From assembly GCA_944392785.1 (NCBI GenBank), contig CALXXW010000013.1:62001-126000 (forward strand): 64,000 bases of DNA. The letters are read 5' to 3'. Origin of the DNA: an uncultured Alphaproteobacteria bacterium (GTDB lineage: Bacteria; Pseudomonadota; Alphaproteobacteria; CAAHEQ01; UBA3637). The notes under the pieces are model-generated. The model was not told the origin of the DNA. It searched no databases and was given only the letters and a program-made list of their open reading frames with translations. Shown here piece after piece: positions 1-7,796 of this stretch (position 1 is its first letter; each line of letters begins with the position of its first letter). The position numbers and the translations under genes were made by a program.

Positions 1-623
1 AAATACCCACGCCGAGTCAGTTCATTTTCCAAATGAGTGAATAGAGCCGCCAACTCAGCTTTTGTTGCCGGCTGAGCTTGTGCTGCATCTGTATGTTTCA
101 TATCACCTTTCTGAGTCGCATGAAACCAAATATATCCTACCAAAAGGACAGCTTGTGATAAATTCAGGGATGAGTGCTGGGGATTTAAGGGAATTTCAAT
201 AATGCCATCCGCAAAGATGACTTCATCATTTTCTAACCCCGTTCGTTCAGCTCCGAATAAGATAGCCGTTTTTTGATGATGATTCAGATGATTATTCAAA
301 AGGGGAACCGCTTCTTCAGGAGAAAAGACAGGTTTTATCATTTCCCGATGACGAGCCGTTGTTGCCAAGACATACTGTATATCTGCCAGGGCACCTTCTA
401 ATGTTTCAAAAACAGTGGCTGTTTCTAAAATACTCTGAGCTCCCGAAGCGGCGGACAAGGCCTTATCAGATAGATGTGACTCTCGCGGCTGAACCAGACG
501 AAGTTCGGTTAACGTACAATTCATCATCGCTCGAGCGACCATGCCTATATTTTCCGCTAACTGTGGTCGAACCAGAATAACGACAGGCGCTTTTTCATTC
601 GGAGTATTTTCTATTTTTTTCAT
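1..623 (-). CDS. trmJ: tRNA (cytidine/uridine-2'-O-)-methyltransferase TrmJ, 3' end outside the window
   Basis: I read this frame directly from the minus strand; it begins with ATG at 623 and stays open to the window edge (about 207 residues). It shows the three knotted SPOUT/SpoU motifs: NIGMVARAM near residue 25, FGAERTGLEN near 123 and PLNPQHSSLNLSQAV near 145. The lack of an N-terminal extension and the SSLNL motif fit TrmJ, which 2'-O-methylates nucleotide 32 of tRNA using SAM. The start codon directly abuts the stop of the upstream exported protein (TAAATG), so it is translationally coupled at the end of the psd-pssA operon. Another SpoU methylase is possible but less likely. Confidence 0.85.
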   Translation of the reverse strand, partial: MKKIENTPNEKAPVVILVRPQLAENIGMVARAMMNCTLTELRLVQPRESHLSDKALSAASGAQSILETATVFETLEGALADIQYVLATTARHREMIKPVFSPEEAVPLLNNHLNHHQKTAILFGAERTGLENDEVIFADGIIEIPLNPQHSSLNLSQAVLLVGYIWFHATQKGDMKHTDAAQAQPATKAELAALFTHLENELTRRGY

Positions 624-1187
624 TTAGAAGGCGTTCAGATTGATATCTAAGTTTTGAGCGCCCAACGTTCCACCAGGGAGATTGTTTACTCTTTTTTCCT
701 CTGCCTGCCATGCACGACGCAATTCGACGGCTCCTCCCGGAGAAACGGGTAAAGCATCGATAGCCGCAAGAGCTTCCGAAGATATATGAGCGTCCGTTAT
801 CACTTCAATAAGGGTATTTAACGGGTCGGTTATTATTTGCTCATTAACTTGATCTAAGTTGGCCCCTTTTGTTCCAAAGGTGAGACTCTGTTCGTAAAAA
901 TCTGATAAAGTAGCCGATCTTTTTTCTGCCTCGGTCGGCTGGGGATTGGTTGCCGCCAGGCGACTTTGATACGCCGGGTTATCCCTGTTATCACGGTCCC
1001 AAAGCTGTTGATAGATAATTCGAGCATAGTAGGGGGATTTCAAGTACTCTATATCTAAAATTTCATGTAAGCGAGCTTGGTAAGCTTCTGATGTTAACGG
1101 ATTGGTATCCTCCTTTGTTTCCATGGCAGCTGCTCCCGTTGTCCATAAGAGAGCTAACGATAAAATGGTTAAAAATTTTGTGGGCAT
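624..1187 (-). CDS. Exported protein of unknown function (187 aa)
   Basis: The product is not recognised. It begins with a clear Sec-type signal peptide (positive N-terminus, hydrophobic residues about 5-16, small residues GAAA before the likely cleavage near residue 21), so it should act in the periplasm or outside. The mature part is mostly helical in character and acidic, with no cysteines and no catalytic motif I can name. A strong ribosome site (CGGAGGT) precedes the ATG. It lies 2 nt after a second exported protein and directly before trmJ. The position behind pssA hints at an envelope role, but that is inference. Confidence 0.75.
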   Translation of the reverse strand: MPTKFLTILSLALLWTTGAAAMETKEDTNPLTSEAYQARLHEILDIEYLKSPYYARIIYQQLWDRDNRDNPAYQSRLAATNPQPTEAEKRSATLSDFYEQSLTFGTKGANLDQVNEQIITDPLNTLIEVITDAHISSEALAAIDALPVSPGGAVELRRAWQAEEKRVNNLPGGTLGAQNLDINLNAF

Positions 1188-1189
1188 AT

Positions 1190-1672
1190 TTACCTCCGTG
1201 CATCAATAATGTTGAGTGAATTTTCAATGAGATTTTGAATGGACAGACCTGTCCTGCTTTCAAAAATCCGCACATATGCATTGGCTCCGACAGCAACGGG
1301 ATTTCCTGATCTTTTCAACATTTGAAGAGCCCCCATAATTTCTCGCCGAAGCTTTTCCGGAGCCGTGTTGATCAGTGTATCAAGACCGTCCGGGATTTGA
1401 TAACCAAGATTTCTTAGGTGTTGAGTCATCAATAAGATATTGGTGATATTAACGTCCGGTGCAATTTCTTCTTGGCCCATGGCCGTATTCCAAGTTGTAT
1501 TACTTCCGACCCAGTCGGGGGTTTTAATCTCTAACGTATTCGGAGCCTTGGACGACGTTGTTGCATGTGCTTTTGTTGGTAGTTTCCCGGCCCAAGGATT
1601 GGCGGGCAAGAACTCTGCCGCCCATACGGCATTGACGCTCAGACATAAAAGCAACAGACAGATATATCTCAT
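1190..1672 (-). CDS. Exported protein of unknown function (160 aa)
   Basis: Not recognised. Residues 1-18 form a signal peptide ending in a VWAA-type cleavage site, followed by an NPWAGK segment seen close to the mature N-terminus. The second half (about residues 75-160) is rich in Leu/Ile/Asn and looks helical. The start ATG overlaps the pssA stop (ATGA) and has a GGGAGGAAC ribosome site, so the gene is coupled to phosphatidylserine synthase. With the next gene it forms a pair of exported proteins inside a phospholipid operon. No catalytic residues or lipobox cysteine are visible. Confidence 0.75.
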   Translation of the reverse strand: MRYICLLLLCLSVNAVWAAEFLPANPWAGKLPTKAHATTSSKAPNTLEIKTPDWVGSNTTWNTAMGQEEIAPDVNITNILLMTQHLRNLGYQIPDGLDTLINTAPEKLRREIMGALQMLKRSGNPVAVGANAYVRIFESRTGLSIQNLIENSLNIIDARR

Positions 1673-2475
1673 TTTGTTCCTCCCTGATGTTGTCGATATT
1701 TAAGGCGCTCTCGAGCAAAGTAAACTACGCCTATCGGAAGTATAATCAAGTAAAGAGCTCCCAGAGTGCTCAGCATCGACCACGGCTTGACAAAGAAGAC
1801 GGCCATGACAATAAATAATAAAATTAACACGGCGGATCTCCAACGAGCCGGAATATGCAGATGCTTCATACCCGGGGTCGGGATGCGACTAGCCATCATA
1901 GCTCCGCTAAAAATCAAGAAACAGCTGACAAACCAAGGAGAACGCAAAAAATCAATAGATTTTCCCGTCGCAATCCAAAGAATGAGAGGAAACAACGCCA
2001 GTCCACCACCGGCCGGTGCCGGAACACCCATAAAAAAATGTGTCCAATAAGGGGGTTGCTTTGTCTCCAACATAGTATTGAAACGAGCCAAGCGAGTAGC
2101 ACAACACATGGCTAAAAATAAAACAACAGCCCAATGCACACCTATTGCTTCAGCTTTTTCGGCGGCATTGGTCAATACGCTGATTCGAGCGGTTTCATTC
2201 ATGGTCCATTGATACATAATAACAGCCGGTGCGACGCCAAAGCTGACAAAATCTGATAAAGAATCTAATTCTGCTCCGAATTTTGAAGAAACACCAAGCA
2301 TCCTTGCGACTTTCCCATCAAAAAAATCCAGCAGAGCCGACAAAACAATGAAAATGATAGCTGTTTCCCATTGTCCCCAAAAAGCCATATTCATGGATGA
2401 CACCCCAAAACACAGGGCGGCCATAGTCACAGCGTTTGGAAAAATGGGTTTAATGTTGATTTCTTTATCTGTCAT
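1669..2475 (-). CDS. pssA: CDP-diacylglycerol--serine O-phosphatidyltransferase
   Basis: This integral membrane enzyme makes phosphatidylserine from CDP-diacylglycerol and serine, the first committed step to phosphatidylethanolamine. The CDP-alcohol phosphatidyltransferase signature is intact: D53-G54, A57-R58, G67, D71 and D75 with the exact spacing DGx2ARx8Gx3Dx3D. The rest is a series of hydrophobic membrane helices, and 268 residues is normal for this type of PssA. It follows psd by 3 nt, so both steps of phosphatidylethanolamine synthesis are co-transcribed. Confidence 0.93.
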   Translation of the reverse strand: MTDKEINIKPIFPNAVTMAALCFGVSSMNMAFWGQWETAIIFIVLSALLDFFDGKVARMLGVSSKFGAELDSLSDFVSFGVAPAVIMYQWTMNETARISVLTNAAEKAEAIGVHWAVVLFLAMCCATRLARFNTMLETKQPPYWTHFFMGVPAPAGGGLALFPLILWIATGKSIDFLRSPWFVSCFLIFSGAMMASRIPTPGMKHLHIPARWRSAVLILLFIVMAVFFVKPWSMLSTLGALYLIILPIGVVYFARERLKYRQHQGGTK

Positions 2476-2478
2476 TGA

Positions 2479-3243
2479 TTAGATTCCCTTCTTTTGATCA
2501 GCCTCAGGCATTTCCGCTAAAACCGTTTCACCGGCGACAGCCACCTGACCGAGCAGAACCTTGGGGTACACTCCTTTGGGTAAGTAAACATCCAGACGGC
2601 TGCCGAAACGGATCATTCCGAAGACGTGTCCGGCCTTCAGCTTTTCACCTACGGTTAAGGGACAGAAAATTCGGCGTGCAATCAACCCGGCAATCTGAAT
2701 AACGCCGATTCTTTGGCCGTTTGTGGCATCAATAGAAATCAGCTGACGTTCATTATCCTCGCTGTCTTTATCTGCCACACTGACAAATTTTCCCGGACAG
2801 TATTTTAAGGCATGAACTGTTCCCGAAACGGGAGATCGATTTACATGAACGCTAAAAACACTCATAAAAATGCTGATGCGAATAAGTGGCATATTGCCCA
2901 AATCTAATTCTTTTGGCGGTACCATCTCTTTGATATTACTAACGATACCGTCAGCCGGTGCAATAATCAAGTGATTGCCTTTGGGGGTGACGCGTGGCGG
3001 ATTGCGAAAAAAGTAAAAAGAAAATATGAAAAACGGCAACCCAATCCACCAAGCAGAAGGCATATAAATATCAAACAAAAGGCCTATAATTTTTAAGACA
3101 AAATCTAATGCCAAAAAGATACCAAATATGGCTGCTAAGATTTTGACACCCTCTGGGTGAATAGCCGGCAATAGGTAGCGTTTCCAAGATAGATCAACGG
3201 CATCTAAATCTGCTTGTGTTGGAAAATGATATTCTTTTTTCAT
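2479..3243 (-). CDS. psd: Phosphatidylserine decarboxylase proenzyme
   Basis: Psd converts phosphatidylserine to phosphatidylethanolamine and matures by self-cleavage at an internal serine that becomes a pyruvoyl group. The cleavage site is visible as F213-G214-S215-R, and the partner acidic and histidine motifs as PADG near residue 97 and VHVNRSP near 132. Two hydrophobic segments (about 35-57 and 62-78) would hold it in the inner membrane. A GGAGAC ribosome site precedes the ATG at 3243. It heads the psd-pssA operon. Confidence 0.93.
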   Translation of the reverse strand: MKKEYHFPTQADLDAVDLSWKRYLLPAIHPEGVKILAAIFGIFLALDFVLKIIGLLFDIYMPSAWWIGLPFFIFSFYFFRNPPRVTPKGNHLIIAPADGIVSNIKEMVPPKELDLGNMPLIRISIFMSVFSVHVNRSPVSGTVHALKYCPGKFVSVADKDSEDNERQLISIDATNGQRIGVIQIAGLIARRIFCPLTVGEKLKAGHVFGMIRFGSRLDVYLPKGVYPKVLLGQVAVAGETVLAEMPEADQKKGI

Positions 3244-3461
3244 AAAGTCTCCTTACTAAAATATGAATCTTTTTTCAGTCTAGTCCATTTTTATTTAAAT
3301 GGGAAGTCTTTTTTTTATTTTAAGTGCTTTTTTTTAATTGACATCATGAATTTTGGTCTGGCTAAAAAGAGTTGAGGTCAGGCATAAAGCGGCTCTATCT
3401 GAGAGGTATTTTTTAAAAAAATAAGATTGAGAGGAGATGAAGAGAGTCGGTTTCTCTTTAT

Positions 3462-3493
3462 AAAAAGACGCCTCGTTTTTTGAGCGAAGCGTC
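3462..3493 (-). terminator. Rho-independent terminator after tRNA-Asn
   Basis: On the minus strand GACGC and GCGTC arms (with inner CTC/GAG pairing) are followed by TTTTTATA. It lies 5 nt downstream of the tRNA 3' end, as expected for a tRNA terminator. Confidence 0.6.
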
Positions 3494-3498
3494 CTTGT

Positions 3499-3573
3499 TG
3501 GCTCCAGCGGTAGGGCTCGAACCTACGACCAATCGGTTAACAGCCGATTGCTCTACCACTGAGCTACGCTGGA
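3499..3573 (-). tRNA. tRNA-Asn (anticodon GTT)
   Basis: The minus strand folds into a complete cloverleaf. The acceptor stem TCCAGCG pairs perfectly with CGCTGGA, the D arm is TAGCTCAGTGGTAGAGC, the anticodon stem ATCGG/CCGAT encloses CTGTTAA, and the T arm contains GGTTCGAGCCC. The 3' CCA is encoded in the DNA. Confidence 0.96.
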
Positions 3574-3635
3574 ACAGTGTACCTTTACACTTACAACAAA
3601 AAAAAGTAAAAAGCAAGTGTTTTTTTTAAATAATC

Positions 3636-3663
3636 TTGAAAATTTTTGAATTGGTGCTATACT
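3636..3663 (+). promoter_or_regulatory. Sigma70-type promoter of the ankyrin gene
   Basis: TTGAAA (3636-3641) and TATACT (3658-3663) are separated by 16 bp and sit about 45 nt before the ATG at 3709. A GAAAGGA ribosome site follows. Confidence 0.6.
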
Positions 3664-3708
3664 GTAAAAATTCACCATAAAAAAACAAACAGAAAGAAAG
3701 GATAGAAA

Positions 3709-4185
3709 ATGAATATTGCTTACGAAATTCACACAAGAGAACGTCTTGAAAAATTAGCTGAAATTGAAAAATTTCTACAAAATCCGACGCCGGAGGAAGT
3801 CAATAAAACAGATGATCGAGGCAGAACACGGTTAATGTGGGCGGCTTTTTACGGGCGTGCAGATCTGTGCAAACGATTGGTCATGGCCGGAGCCGATATG
3901 GATATTCAAAGTGCTCCCAGTGATCATCGTCTCAGTGCACTGATGTTGACGGTTCGTTTTGGCAATATTGAGACGCTTAATTTTTTCTTGTATAACGGTG
4001 CTGATTATAGTTTGCGGGATACAGAAGGAAAGAATATCTATGACTACTTACAGGTTCATGAGGAAAAGCTGTCCGGTATGAAAAAGGCTTTTGAGCACTT
4101 TCTGACAGGAGCTCCTTCTCCTGAAAGAGTGACGGCTCATACCTATCTGCGTTCTCGGTCAGAGAATCAAAACGAACGGAACTAA
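3709..4185 (+). CDS. Small ankyrin-repeat protein
   Basis: The 158-residue protein has no signal peptide, so it should be cytoplasmic unless secreted by another route. Ankyrin repeats are clear: a DDRGRTRLMWAAFYGRADLCKRL-type unit near residues 37-60, a second unit (SALMLTVRFGNIETLNFFLYNGAD) near 85-110 and a partial third (DTEGKNIYDYL) near 112-125. Such repeats bind proteins; there is no enzyme domain. It is monocistronic, with its own promoter and terminator, between tRNA-Asn and convergent pyk. Ankyrin proteins are common in host-associated alphaproteobacteria, but an effector role cannot be inferred from this alone. Confidence 0.85.
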   Translation: MNIAYEIHTRERLEKLAEIEKFLQNPTPEEVNKTDDRGRTRLMWAAFYGRADLCKRLVMAGADMDIQSAPSDHRLSALMLTVRFGNIETLNFFLYNGADYSLRDTEGKNIYDYLQVHEEKLSGMKKAFEHFLTGAPSPERVTAHTYLRSRSENQNERN

Positions 4186-4192
4186 AAAAAGA

Positions 4193-4222
4193 AACTTCTG
4201 ACTCTATCAGAAGTTTTCTTCT
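4193..4222 (+). terminator. Rho-independent terminator of the ankyrin gene
   Basis: AACTTCTGA and TCAGAAGTT form a perfect 9-bp stem with a 5-nt loop, followed by TTCTTCTC. Confidence 0.8.
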
Positions 4223-4223
4223 C

Positions 4224-4253
4224 ATAAAAATCCCCTCTTTGGATGAGGGGATT
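4224..4253 (-). terminator. Rho-independent terminator of pyk
   Basis: On the minus strand AATCCCCTC and GAGGGGATT form a perfect 9-bp stem followed by TTTTA, just after the pyk stop codon. Confidence 0.85.
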
Positions 4254-4258
4254 ATTTG

Positions 4259-5674
4259 TTATTTAACGGTTGTGATGTGCAATACGTTTGTATTTCCTTT
4301 TTGGGCGAAAGGAATGCCGGCCGTAATGATAATCTCATCATCGATTTTAGCTAATTTAGCTTCCTTTGCCAGTTTGACAGCTATAGGAGCAACTTCGGTC
4401 AAGTTGTCCAGCTCTTTTGTCACAACAGAATGTACGCCCCATACCAAGGCTAAACGATTAGCAATTTTATCACTGACTGTCATTCCTAAAATGGGAATAG
4501 GGGCTCGTTCATGAGAGGCTCGCAACGTCGTTTTTCCGGAAACGGAATAGGTCGCTATACACCCGGGATGAGGTAAAACTGTCACCAGCTGACGCATAGC
4601 CGATGTAATAGCAGTTGCAATGTTTTTTTCCTGAGGCAAGGAGGGGATATCCATCGCACGTTCATAGTAAATATCTTCCTGAATTTTACTGATAATCCGT
4701 TTCATCATGCTGACAGCTTGAATGGGATAACTGCCCATCGCTGTTTCAGCGGATAACATGACGGCATCGGCTCCTTCATAAACGGCTGTAGCGACATCAG
4801 AGACCTCTGCACGCGTCGGCACCGGAGCGTTAATCATACTTTCCAGCATTTGTGTTGCCACAATAACCGGTCGATTGGCTACGCGGCATTTTTCAATAAT
4901 GCGTCGTTGCAAAAAGGGAACAGATTCAATGGGGCATTCCACACCCAAATCACCACGAGCAACCATGACGGCATCCGCCAGTTCAATAATCTCATCCAGA
5001 TATTTTAGTGCGGATGGTTTTTCAATTTTACAGATAATGCCGGCACGGTCACCTATCAGCTGACGGGCCATCCGAACATCATCCGGTGTCTGAACAAAGG
5101 AAAGGCAAATCCAGTCAACTCCAAGATCCAAAGCAAAAGCTAAATCTTCTTTGTCTTTTTTTGTCAAAGCCTCAATGGGCAAAACAACATCCGGGACATT
5201 AACGCCCTTATGATTAGACAAGATACCTCCGACGACGACTTTTGTATTCATGAAATCTTTTCCAAAGTCTTGAACTTCTAACTGTATTTGTCCATCATTT
5301 AACAGCAGGAGCATCCCTGGTTTGACAACGGCATAAATCTCTGGGTGCAACAAAGATACACGTGTTTCGTCTCCTGGCTTTTTATCCATATCCAAGCGAA
5401 AGGTTTGGCCGACTTTTAGCAAAACTTTATCATTTTCAAAATTACCGACACGTAGCTTGGGCCCTTGTAAATCTGCCAATACGCTATAGTGTTGGCCATT
5501 ATCTTTAGCTAAAGAACGGATAGCATTATAGTTCTGTTGATGAACTTGATAATCTCCATGACTGAAGTTCATGCGAAAGACATTAACACCCGCCCGCATC
5601 AATGATTTAATTTTTTCTGGCCCAGAGGTTGCCGGCCCAAGGGTTGCCACAATTTTTGTAAGATTATATTTCAT
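4259..5674 (-). CDS. pyk: Pyruvate kinase
   Basis: Pyruvate kinase makes ATP and pyruvate from phosphoenolpyruvate and ADP at the end of glycolysis. The barrel begins with TKIVATLGPAT and FRMNFSHG; the active-site lysine region CKIEKPSAL and the metal/phosphate motif MVARGDLGVE are present, as is the ATQMLESM signature. The length of 471 residues includes the B domain and the C-terminal regulatory domain. It is followed by its own terminator, and the next gene upstream is an aldose epimerase 4 nt away, so the two are probably co-transcribed for sugar catabolism. Confidence 0.96.
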   Translation of the reverse strand: MKYNLTKIVATLGPATSGPEKIKSLMRAGVNVFRMNFSHGDYQVHQQNYNAIRSLAKDNGQHYSVLADLQGPKLRVGNFENDKVLLKVGQTFRLDMDKKPGDETRVSLLHPEIYAVVKPGMLLLLNDGQIQLEVQDFGKDFMNTKVVVGGILSNHKGVNVPDVVLPIEALTKKDKEDLAFALDLGVDWICLSFVQTPDDVRMARQLIGDRAGIICKIEKPSALKYLDEIIELADAVMVARGDLGVECPIESVPFLQRRIIEKCRVANRPVIVATQMLESMINAPVPTRAEVSDVATAVYEGADAVMLSAETAMGSYPIQAVSMMKRIISKIQEDIYYERAMDIPSLPQEKNIATAITSAMRQLVTVLPHPGCIATYSVSGKTTLRASHERAPIPILGMTVSDKIANRLALVWGVHSVVTKELDNLTEVAPIAVKLAKEAKLAKIDDEIIITAGIPFAQKGNTNVLHITTVK

Positions 5675-5678
5675 TTTT

Positions 5679-6578
5679 TTATCCTTGTATTTCTAACATA
5701 ATACGTCCCGTTAAATTTTGTTTGGGACCTATACTTTTTATACCGGTACCAATAACACCGTTTGAAGCTAAGTTAAAGGCATTACTGGCCATGGTTGTTG
5801 GCTCTAAACAAAAGAAATCCTTTCCCCTGGGGGCATACAATACCACATGATGAAATAAATCGTCTGTCGTCATGCGGACAGTGATGCCGTCCGAAGGATA
5901 TGTCAGGGTTGCTTTCTCTTTAAAGCCTCCGAAACATGTGTCAAAGACCATATGGTTAAGCGCTTTTCCCGAAGAGAAATCCCAATCTTGAGGACAGGGA
6001 TATGGTCTGTCAAAAATGGGGTCATTTTCATTGCTCCAAACATGGCGTGTTTCAAACTCTAAGATGACGTCTTTCGTCTTCGTAAAAAAGGGATGGATAC
6101 CCATACCACAGGGCATCGGTAGAACCGTCGGATTTGTCAGAGTTATTTGGATAGCCAGTTGTCTGTCTTGCAATGTATACGCAATCTGAGCTTCATAGGA
6201 AAAAGGATAGCCGCCATCTTCCTTTTTATGCTGCATTTGAAGGGTTAAGCTGTTGGTTGTCTGCTGTATAATATGCCACTTTGTCTTCCATCCGTCTCCA
6301 TGGATAGGATCAGAGATACCCATCTGATTTTTAGGCACTTTACGCACAATCCCCCAATAAGGAAAGCAGCCTCCACGGATACGCCCGCAATAGGGAAGCA
6401 TCAAAAACATAGCCGCATCATTCACATCATATGTATGATCACTTTTTTTGAGGAGGGGACGCAAAATCTCTTTGTCCGATCCTTGAGCCGTCTTATAAGT
6501 AAGATGTGAAAGAGAAGCTCCCAATTCCGGCATGACTCCCAAGTGAATGTACTGATTAGATAGTATAACTTCAGGCAT
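5679..6578 (-). CDS. Aldose 1-epimerase family protein
   Basis: The 299-residue protein has the galactose-mutarotase-like beta-sandwich pattern: an N-terminal GASLSHLTYK strand, an LPYCGRIRGG motif, a GIHPFF motif holding the catalytic-base histidine, and FFCLEPTTM near residue 260 with the likely catalytic glutamate. Members interconvert the alpha and beta anomers of hexoses or their phosphates. The exact sugar cannot be told from sequence. It overlaps the upstream PAS-GGDEF gene by 8 bp and sits 4 nt before pyk, which supports a link to carbohydrate breakdown. Confidence 0.8.
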   Translation of the reverse strand: MPEVILSNQYIHLGVMPELGASLSHLTYKTAQGSDKEILRPLLKKSDHTYDVNDAAMFLMLPYCGRIRGGCFPYWGIVRKVPKNQMGISDPIHGDGWKTKWHIIQQTTNSLTLQMQHKKEDGGYPFSYEAQIAYTLQDRQLAIQITLTNPTVLPMPCGMGIHPFFTKTKDVILEFETRHVWSNENDPIFDRPYPCPQDWDFSSGKALNHMVFDTCFGGFKEKATLTYPSDGITVRMTTDDLFHHVVLYAPRGKDFFCLEPTTMASNAFNLASNGVIGTGIKSIGPKQNLTGRIMLEIQG

Positions 6579-7659
6579 TTGGTGTGTCCTCTTTTTTCTG
6601 TTTTTTTGTCAGTTTCTTACGGGTGTTTTTATCGGCTTCTTGTAAAGCTTGAAATGCTCTGAGTAATAAACTGTCGATGGTGTCGTCCTTACTTATCCGA
6701 CCGCTAACGCCAAAAGTGGCGGTAATAAAGGAGCCGGAACTGCTTTTTAAATTACACTCTTGAATTTTTGCCTTCAAACGTTCTGCCAGGAATACAGCAT
6801 TTTCTGCGGGCGTTTCTGTTAAAATCAGGGCGAATTCCACGTCTCCGACACGACCGATATAGTCCGAATCTCGCATAGAGTTTCGACAAATAGCAATCGT
6901 TTTTTGCAAAACCTCATCGCTAAAGGAAGTATCTGTCTCCTCTAACAGTGAGTGGAAATAGTTAAGTTTCATAATAACAACGGCCAGTTGACGGTCATAA
7001 CGATTGGCTCGTTTGATTTCACGTGCCCCTACCTCTAAAAGTGTTTGACGATTTAGGGCGCCGGTTAACGGATCTGTCGAAGCTAAAAATTTCAACTCAT
7101 CCTCTAAACGCTTTCGTTTTGTGATGTCAAATCCGACAGAGCGGATTTCCAAAGGTGTCCCGTCATTGTTATAGATGACGCGATTCGTCCAGGAAATCCA
7201 AAAATGTTCCCCTGATTTTTTTATGTTTTCTGTTTCATGTTCGATATATAATTTGGGATTTGCAAAAATGCGGGATACAATAGTTGCCTGAAGCGAGTCT
7301 TTTTTTATTGGTGTGGGATAGATGGTGCCATATACATTTTGACCGACCATTTCATCCCGAGTATATCCGAAAACCTCCAGAGCGTAGTCATTAACATCTG
7401 TGATTTTACCGGCTAAGTCAATTGACACAATGATGCTTTTCGTTGTTCCCGGTTTAAGGGGGGCTAACAGACTGGTTTGTGATGAACGCATTTCATCCAG
7501 CTCTTTGTTTTTAGCGTTTAAGGCCTCAATCATGCGAGAGACCTTTTTCCGCAAATGGCGTGAACGATTCATGAAAATAAAAGTTGTGAGTAAAAACAAC
7601 ACGCTTGTCATGGCAAAAAAAGCCTGAGTAATAGCGAAACAGTCCACAGAGTTCAGCAT
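6571..7659 (-). CDS. Membrane-anchored PAS protein with degenerate GGDEF domain
   Basis: One transmembrane helix (about residues 9-30) is followed by a short coiled segment, a PAS domain with PAC tail (about 70-185, ending EIRSVGFDITKRKRLED) and a GGDEF-fold domain (about 190-355). The GGDEF domain has lost catalytic features: the first metal site, usually DxD-F, reads KLNYF near residue 231, and the signature reads GDVEF (272-276) where the third position is Val. It therefore probably cannot make cyclic di-GMP and may act as a sensor or binding partner. It overlaps the aldose epimerase gene by 8 bp. A GGAGAAG ribosome site precedes the ATG. Confidence 0.85.
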   Translation of the reverse strand: MLNSVDCFAITQAFFAMTSVLFLLTTFIFMNRSRHLRKKVSRMIEALNAKNKELDEMRSSQTSLLAPLKPGTTKSIIVSIDLAGKITDVNDYALEVFGYTRDEMVGQNVYGTIYPTPIKKDSLQATIVSRIFANPKLYIEHETENIKKSGEHFWISWTNRVIYNNDGTPLEIRSVGFDITKRKRLEDELKFLASTDPLTGALNRQTLLEVGAREIKRANRYDRQLAVVIMKLNYFHSLLEETDTSFSDEVLQKTIAICRNSMRDSDYIGRVGDVEFALILTETPAENAVFLAERLKAKIQECNLKSSSGSFITATFGVSGRISKDDTIDSLLLRAFQALQEADKNTRKKLTKKQKKEDTPNA

Positions 7660-7692
7660 GATTTTTTCTTCTCCATTCTCGAAATTGACTAT

Positions 7693-7721
7693 ATTTTAAC
7701 GACTTTCAACAGATAACTCAA
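7693..7721 (-). promoter_or_regulatory. Promoter of the PAS-GGDEF/epimerase/pyk unit
   Basis: Minus strand TTGAGT (7716-7721) and TAAAAT (7693-7698) are separated by 17 bp, about 35 nt before the start codon. Confidence 0.6.
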
Positions 7722-7796
7722 GAAAAAAATGCTTTTTCTTGACTTTTTTTCAAAATTAGGTCATCTTATAAAAAAAGATTGTAAAGGATGTTGAAA

